Shown in pieces: positions 4,469-5,725 of a DNA stretch of 5,725 bases. The stretch covers positions 1-5,725 of the forward strand of contig SFMO01000047.1 of the NCBI GenBank assembly GCA_004554385.1, in the 5' to 3' direction. Under the pieces are notes generated by a model. The model was given only the letters and a program-made list of their open reading frames with translations. It ran no database searches and was not told the DNA's origin. Origin of the DNA: Ruminococcus flavefaciens. GTDB taxonomy: Bacteria; Bacillota; Clostridia; Oscillospirales; Ruminococcaceae. The position numbers and the translations under genes were made by a program. Position 1 is the first letter of the stretch, and each line of letters starts with the position of its first letter.

Positions 4469-5314
4469 TTACTGCCACGCTTCGTCTCTGTTCTTTCTCC
4501 ATATCGACGAGAGATAGCCGTTTTTGCAGTTATAGAGATTGATGAAAGAGTGATGGTTCGTGTAATAGAAGGTAGCTACATGATCTTTGAACAGATACCC
4601 CTGGATAGTAACCTTTCCGTTCTTGGTGGTATAAGTGGTAGTGAAATCATTGTACCCTTCTATCACCATGTGCATGGTTCCATCCTCGTTAAACGTCATG
4701 GAGCCAATACGCTTCTCCTTCTTTCCGCTTTCCATATCGGTAAGGGCGATGACGCAATACCATGTACCTCTCAGCGCTGCATCATGGCTCGTCTCGTCGG
4801 ATATATCATTCAGCGAATTGCCGCATCTCATCTTGCATTCACCGCCGCCAGCAAAAGTGCCTACAATCAGCGGCCGCATATCGATGCTGATAGATACCCT
4901 GCTGCCCGTAAGCTTGTTGCTCTCCTGCAGATGCACGCCCGAGATAGTCTCGTTCAGCAGATTCTTGATATTGAAGCTTTCCGGAGTACCTACCTCGAAG
5001 CGGGTAGTCAGATTGTCACCATCCATCTGCCAGTAGCCGAAGGCAGTGTTAGGCTCTCCGAAGAGACCGCCAGATGACCAGCTTCCTTCGCCCTCATAGT
5101 AAACCATGTGGTTCTTGTAGTAAGAATAAGTACCTCTGGTGCTGTTGATGGTCCACTCGTTTCCGGAAAGATATTCCTTCACCTTAGCCGCATTCTTCTC
5201 ACTCTCGTCATCGCTGCTGCAAGCCGCCAGCGAAGCCGTCATCATTCCCATGGCCGCTACCGCAAGGATAGCCATCATGGAATGCTTCATCTTTGTTAAA
5301 AAATTCTTTTTCAT
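4469..5314 (-). CDS. Probable surface lipoprotein, lipocalin-like, 281 aa
   Basis: The N-terminus is a type II signal peptide: a Lys-rich start, a hydrophobic stretch (13-28), then the lipobox L29-A30-A31-C32. S-S-D-D-E directly follows the Cys, resembling the acidic Bacteroidetes lipoprotein export signal, so the mature protein is probably lipidated at Cys32 and exposed on the outer membrane. The rest is beta-rich and seems to be two related halves: about 47-150, with LSGNEWTINSTRGTYSYY, and about 180-281, with LRGTWYCVIALTDMESG and SMTFNEDGTMHMVIEG. The second half has the G-x-W plus F-x-x-D-G-x pattern of lipocalin-like domains in Bacteroidales lipoproteins. No catalytic motif is seen; ligand binding is inference. 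Cys160, 164, 187 and 263 could form disulfides. An in-frame Met9 is an alternative start that keeps the signal peptide. The 5361-5708 gene lies 46 bp upstream on the same strand. Confidence 0.85.
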   Translation of the reverse strand: MKKNFLTKMKHSMMAILAVAAMGMMTASLAACSSDDESEKNAAKVKEYLSGNEWTINSTRGTYSYYKNHMVYYEGEGSWSSGGLFGEPNTAFGYWQMDGDNLTTRFEVGTPESFNIKNLLNETISGVHLQESNKLTGSRVSISIDMRPLIVGTFAGGGECKMRCGNSLNDISDETSHDAALRGTWYCVIALTDMESGKKEKRIGSMTFNEDGTMHMVIEGYNDFTTTYTTKNGKVTIQGYLFKDHVATFYYTNHHSFINLYNCKNGYLSSIWRKNRDEAWQ

Positions 5315-5336
5315 ATTTCTATTCTTTTTAAAAAAG

Positions 5337-5368
5337 CTATAAACTATTAACTATAAACTGTCAACTAT
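5337..5368. repeat. CTATAAACT short repeat upstream of the lipoprotein gene
   Basis: CTATAAACT occurs at 5337-5345 and 5351-5359 (14-bp spacing), followed by the related AACTAT at 5363-5368. It fills nearly the whole gap between the two minus-strand genes and covers the stop of the upstream one. On the minus strand it contains TAGCTTTT (5339-5332), a one-mismatch -7 box, so the lipoprotein gene may have its own promoter here. Confidence 0.55.
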
Positions 5369-5708
5369 CCAAAAGAACCACTCCTACCCTTACTTTCTTT
5401 CCGCAGTGAGGGCAGAAGGTGGAAGTCTGAATCATCTGCTGCTGGTTTTCTGACACCAGTCCGTTTCCGTGAACCTGATAGGCTGGCTCGCTCCCTGCTG
5501 GCTGCTGAACGAAATTCACGTCCCTTTCGATGACACCTTCCGGTATATCACCCCACAGCGTAGCGTTCAGAGTTTCGCCTTCATGCTTCTTTCTAGCCTC
5601 TTCGAGTTTCCTCAGTCTATCCATAGCATCATGCAGACCACTTCCGCTCGGACCAATTTCTATCTCAACAATCTTTTTCTTTTCGATGACTTCCATCCAT
5701 TCATCCAT
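5361..5708 (-). CDS. Small protein with C-terminal CPHCGKK motif, possibly 5'-partial
   Basis: The frame from ATG 5708 to TGA 5361-5363 encodes 115 aa, with no signal peptide or membrane segment, so it is cytoplasmic. Visible parts: an acidic/basic N-terminus (1-16), the turn IGPSGSGLHD (18-27), a charged helix AMDRLRKLEEARKKHEGE (28-45), DIPEGVIERDVNF (54-66), a Gln-rich linker (about 67-95), and C99-P-H-C102-G-K-K followed by a hydrophobic VGVVLLD end. One CxxC can supply only half of a zinc site, so metal binding would need dimerisation or a partner. The frame stays open upstream to the window edge (I-T-K-E-E before the Met). The start may therefore be an internal Met of a longer protein, although the purine-rich GAAAGAAGAA before 5708 could also be a ribosome binding site. 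The lipoprotein gene follows after 46 bp, so an operon is likely. No family is recognised. Confidence 0.75.
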   Translation of the reverse strand: MDEWMEVIEKKKIVEIEIGPSGSGLHDAMDRLRKLEEARKKHEGETLNATLWGDIPEGVIERDVNFVQQPAGSEPAYQVHGNGLVSENQQQMIQTSTFCPHCGKKVRVGVVLLDS

Positions 5709-5725
5709 TTCTTCTTTCGTGATGC

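Noticed and set aside
4550..5299. Plus-strand frames of 63-175 codons opposite the lipoprotein
   Set aside because: These are shadows of the lipoprotein gene, which has a signal peptide, lipobox and coherent domain content.
5342..5364. sigma70-like TTGACA - 17 bp - TATAGC on the minus strand upstream of the lipoprotein
   Set aside because: Bacteroidetes primary sigma factors do not use this consensus, and the match arises from the CTATAAACT repeats and the upstream stop codon.

Overview
The window reads as a piece of a Bacteroidales genome, most like Prevotella/Segatella or a close gut relative. The grounds are several TAnnTTTG-type -7 promoter boxes, A/T-rich leaders with few usable Shine-Dalgarno sequences, a lipoprotein whose Cys is followed by an acidic export-type motif (C-S-S-D-D-E), and many short A/T-rich intergenic repeats. 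The genus is an inference; no rRNA or marker gene is present. The first 12 bases equal the end of the common Illumina adapter (CTCTTCCGATCT), so the left edge is probably an untrimmed assembly edge.

Layout. (1) 2-2545 (+): the 3' part of a large phage tail fibre / minor tail protein. It has a short collagen-like run, an Ig-like stretch, a coiled coil, two carbohydrate-binding-like beta domains and a phage tail C-terminal region, and it ends at a clear intrinsic terminator (2557-2592). (2) 2568-3040 (-): a compact stretch with two near-consensus Bacteroidetes promoters, a long bidirectional terminator, and small ORFs of 45 and 27 codons. A 12-bp inverted repeat brackets one promoter and the terminator. 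(3) 3014-3507: almost entirely repeats. They are 30 A-tract units averaging 10.4 bp (including three 63-bp repeats), then a 33-bp repeat, then a TTTTTACC octamer array. No convincing gene is seen. (4) 3537-4300 (+): a -7 box, a leader of about 285 nt with an 11-bp tandem repeat, and a 156-aa cytoplasmic protein of unknown function with a Gly/Ser-rich tail. (5) 4301-4468: the convergent 3' region, with GGTAAAAA repeats in inverted arrangement, a small hairpin and a strong bidirectional terminator. (6) 4469-5314 (-): a probable surface lipoprotein. (7) 5361-5708 (-): a small protein with a C-terminal CPHCGKK motif, just upstream of the lipoprotein and probably co-transcribed with it.

The tail gene is probably the end of a prophage late operon, and the genes to its right look like host or accessory genes. 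No integrase, tRNA attachment site or att duplication is visible, so the phage/host boundary cannot be placed. The most unusual parts are the helically phased repeat array, the promoter-bearing inverted repeat, and the imperfect 40-bp direct repeats that bracket the orphan 156-aa gene.
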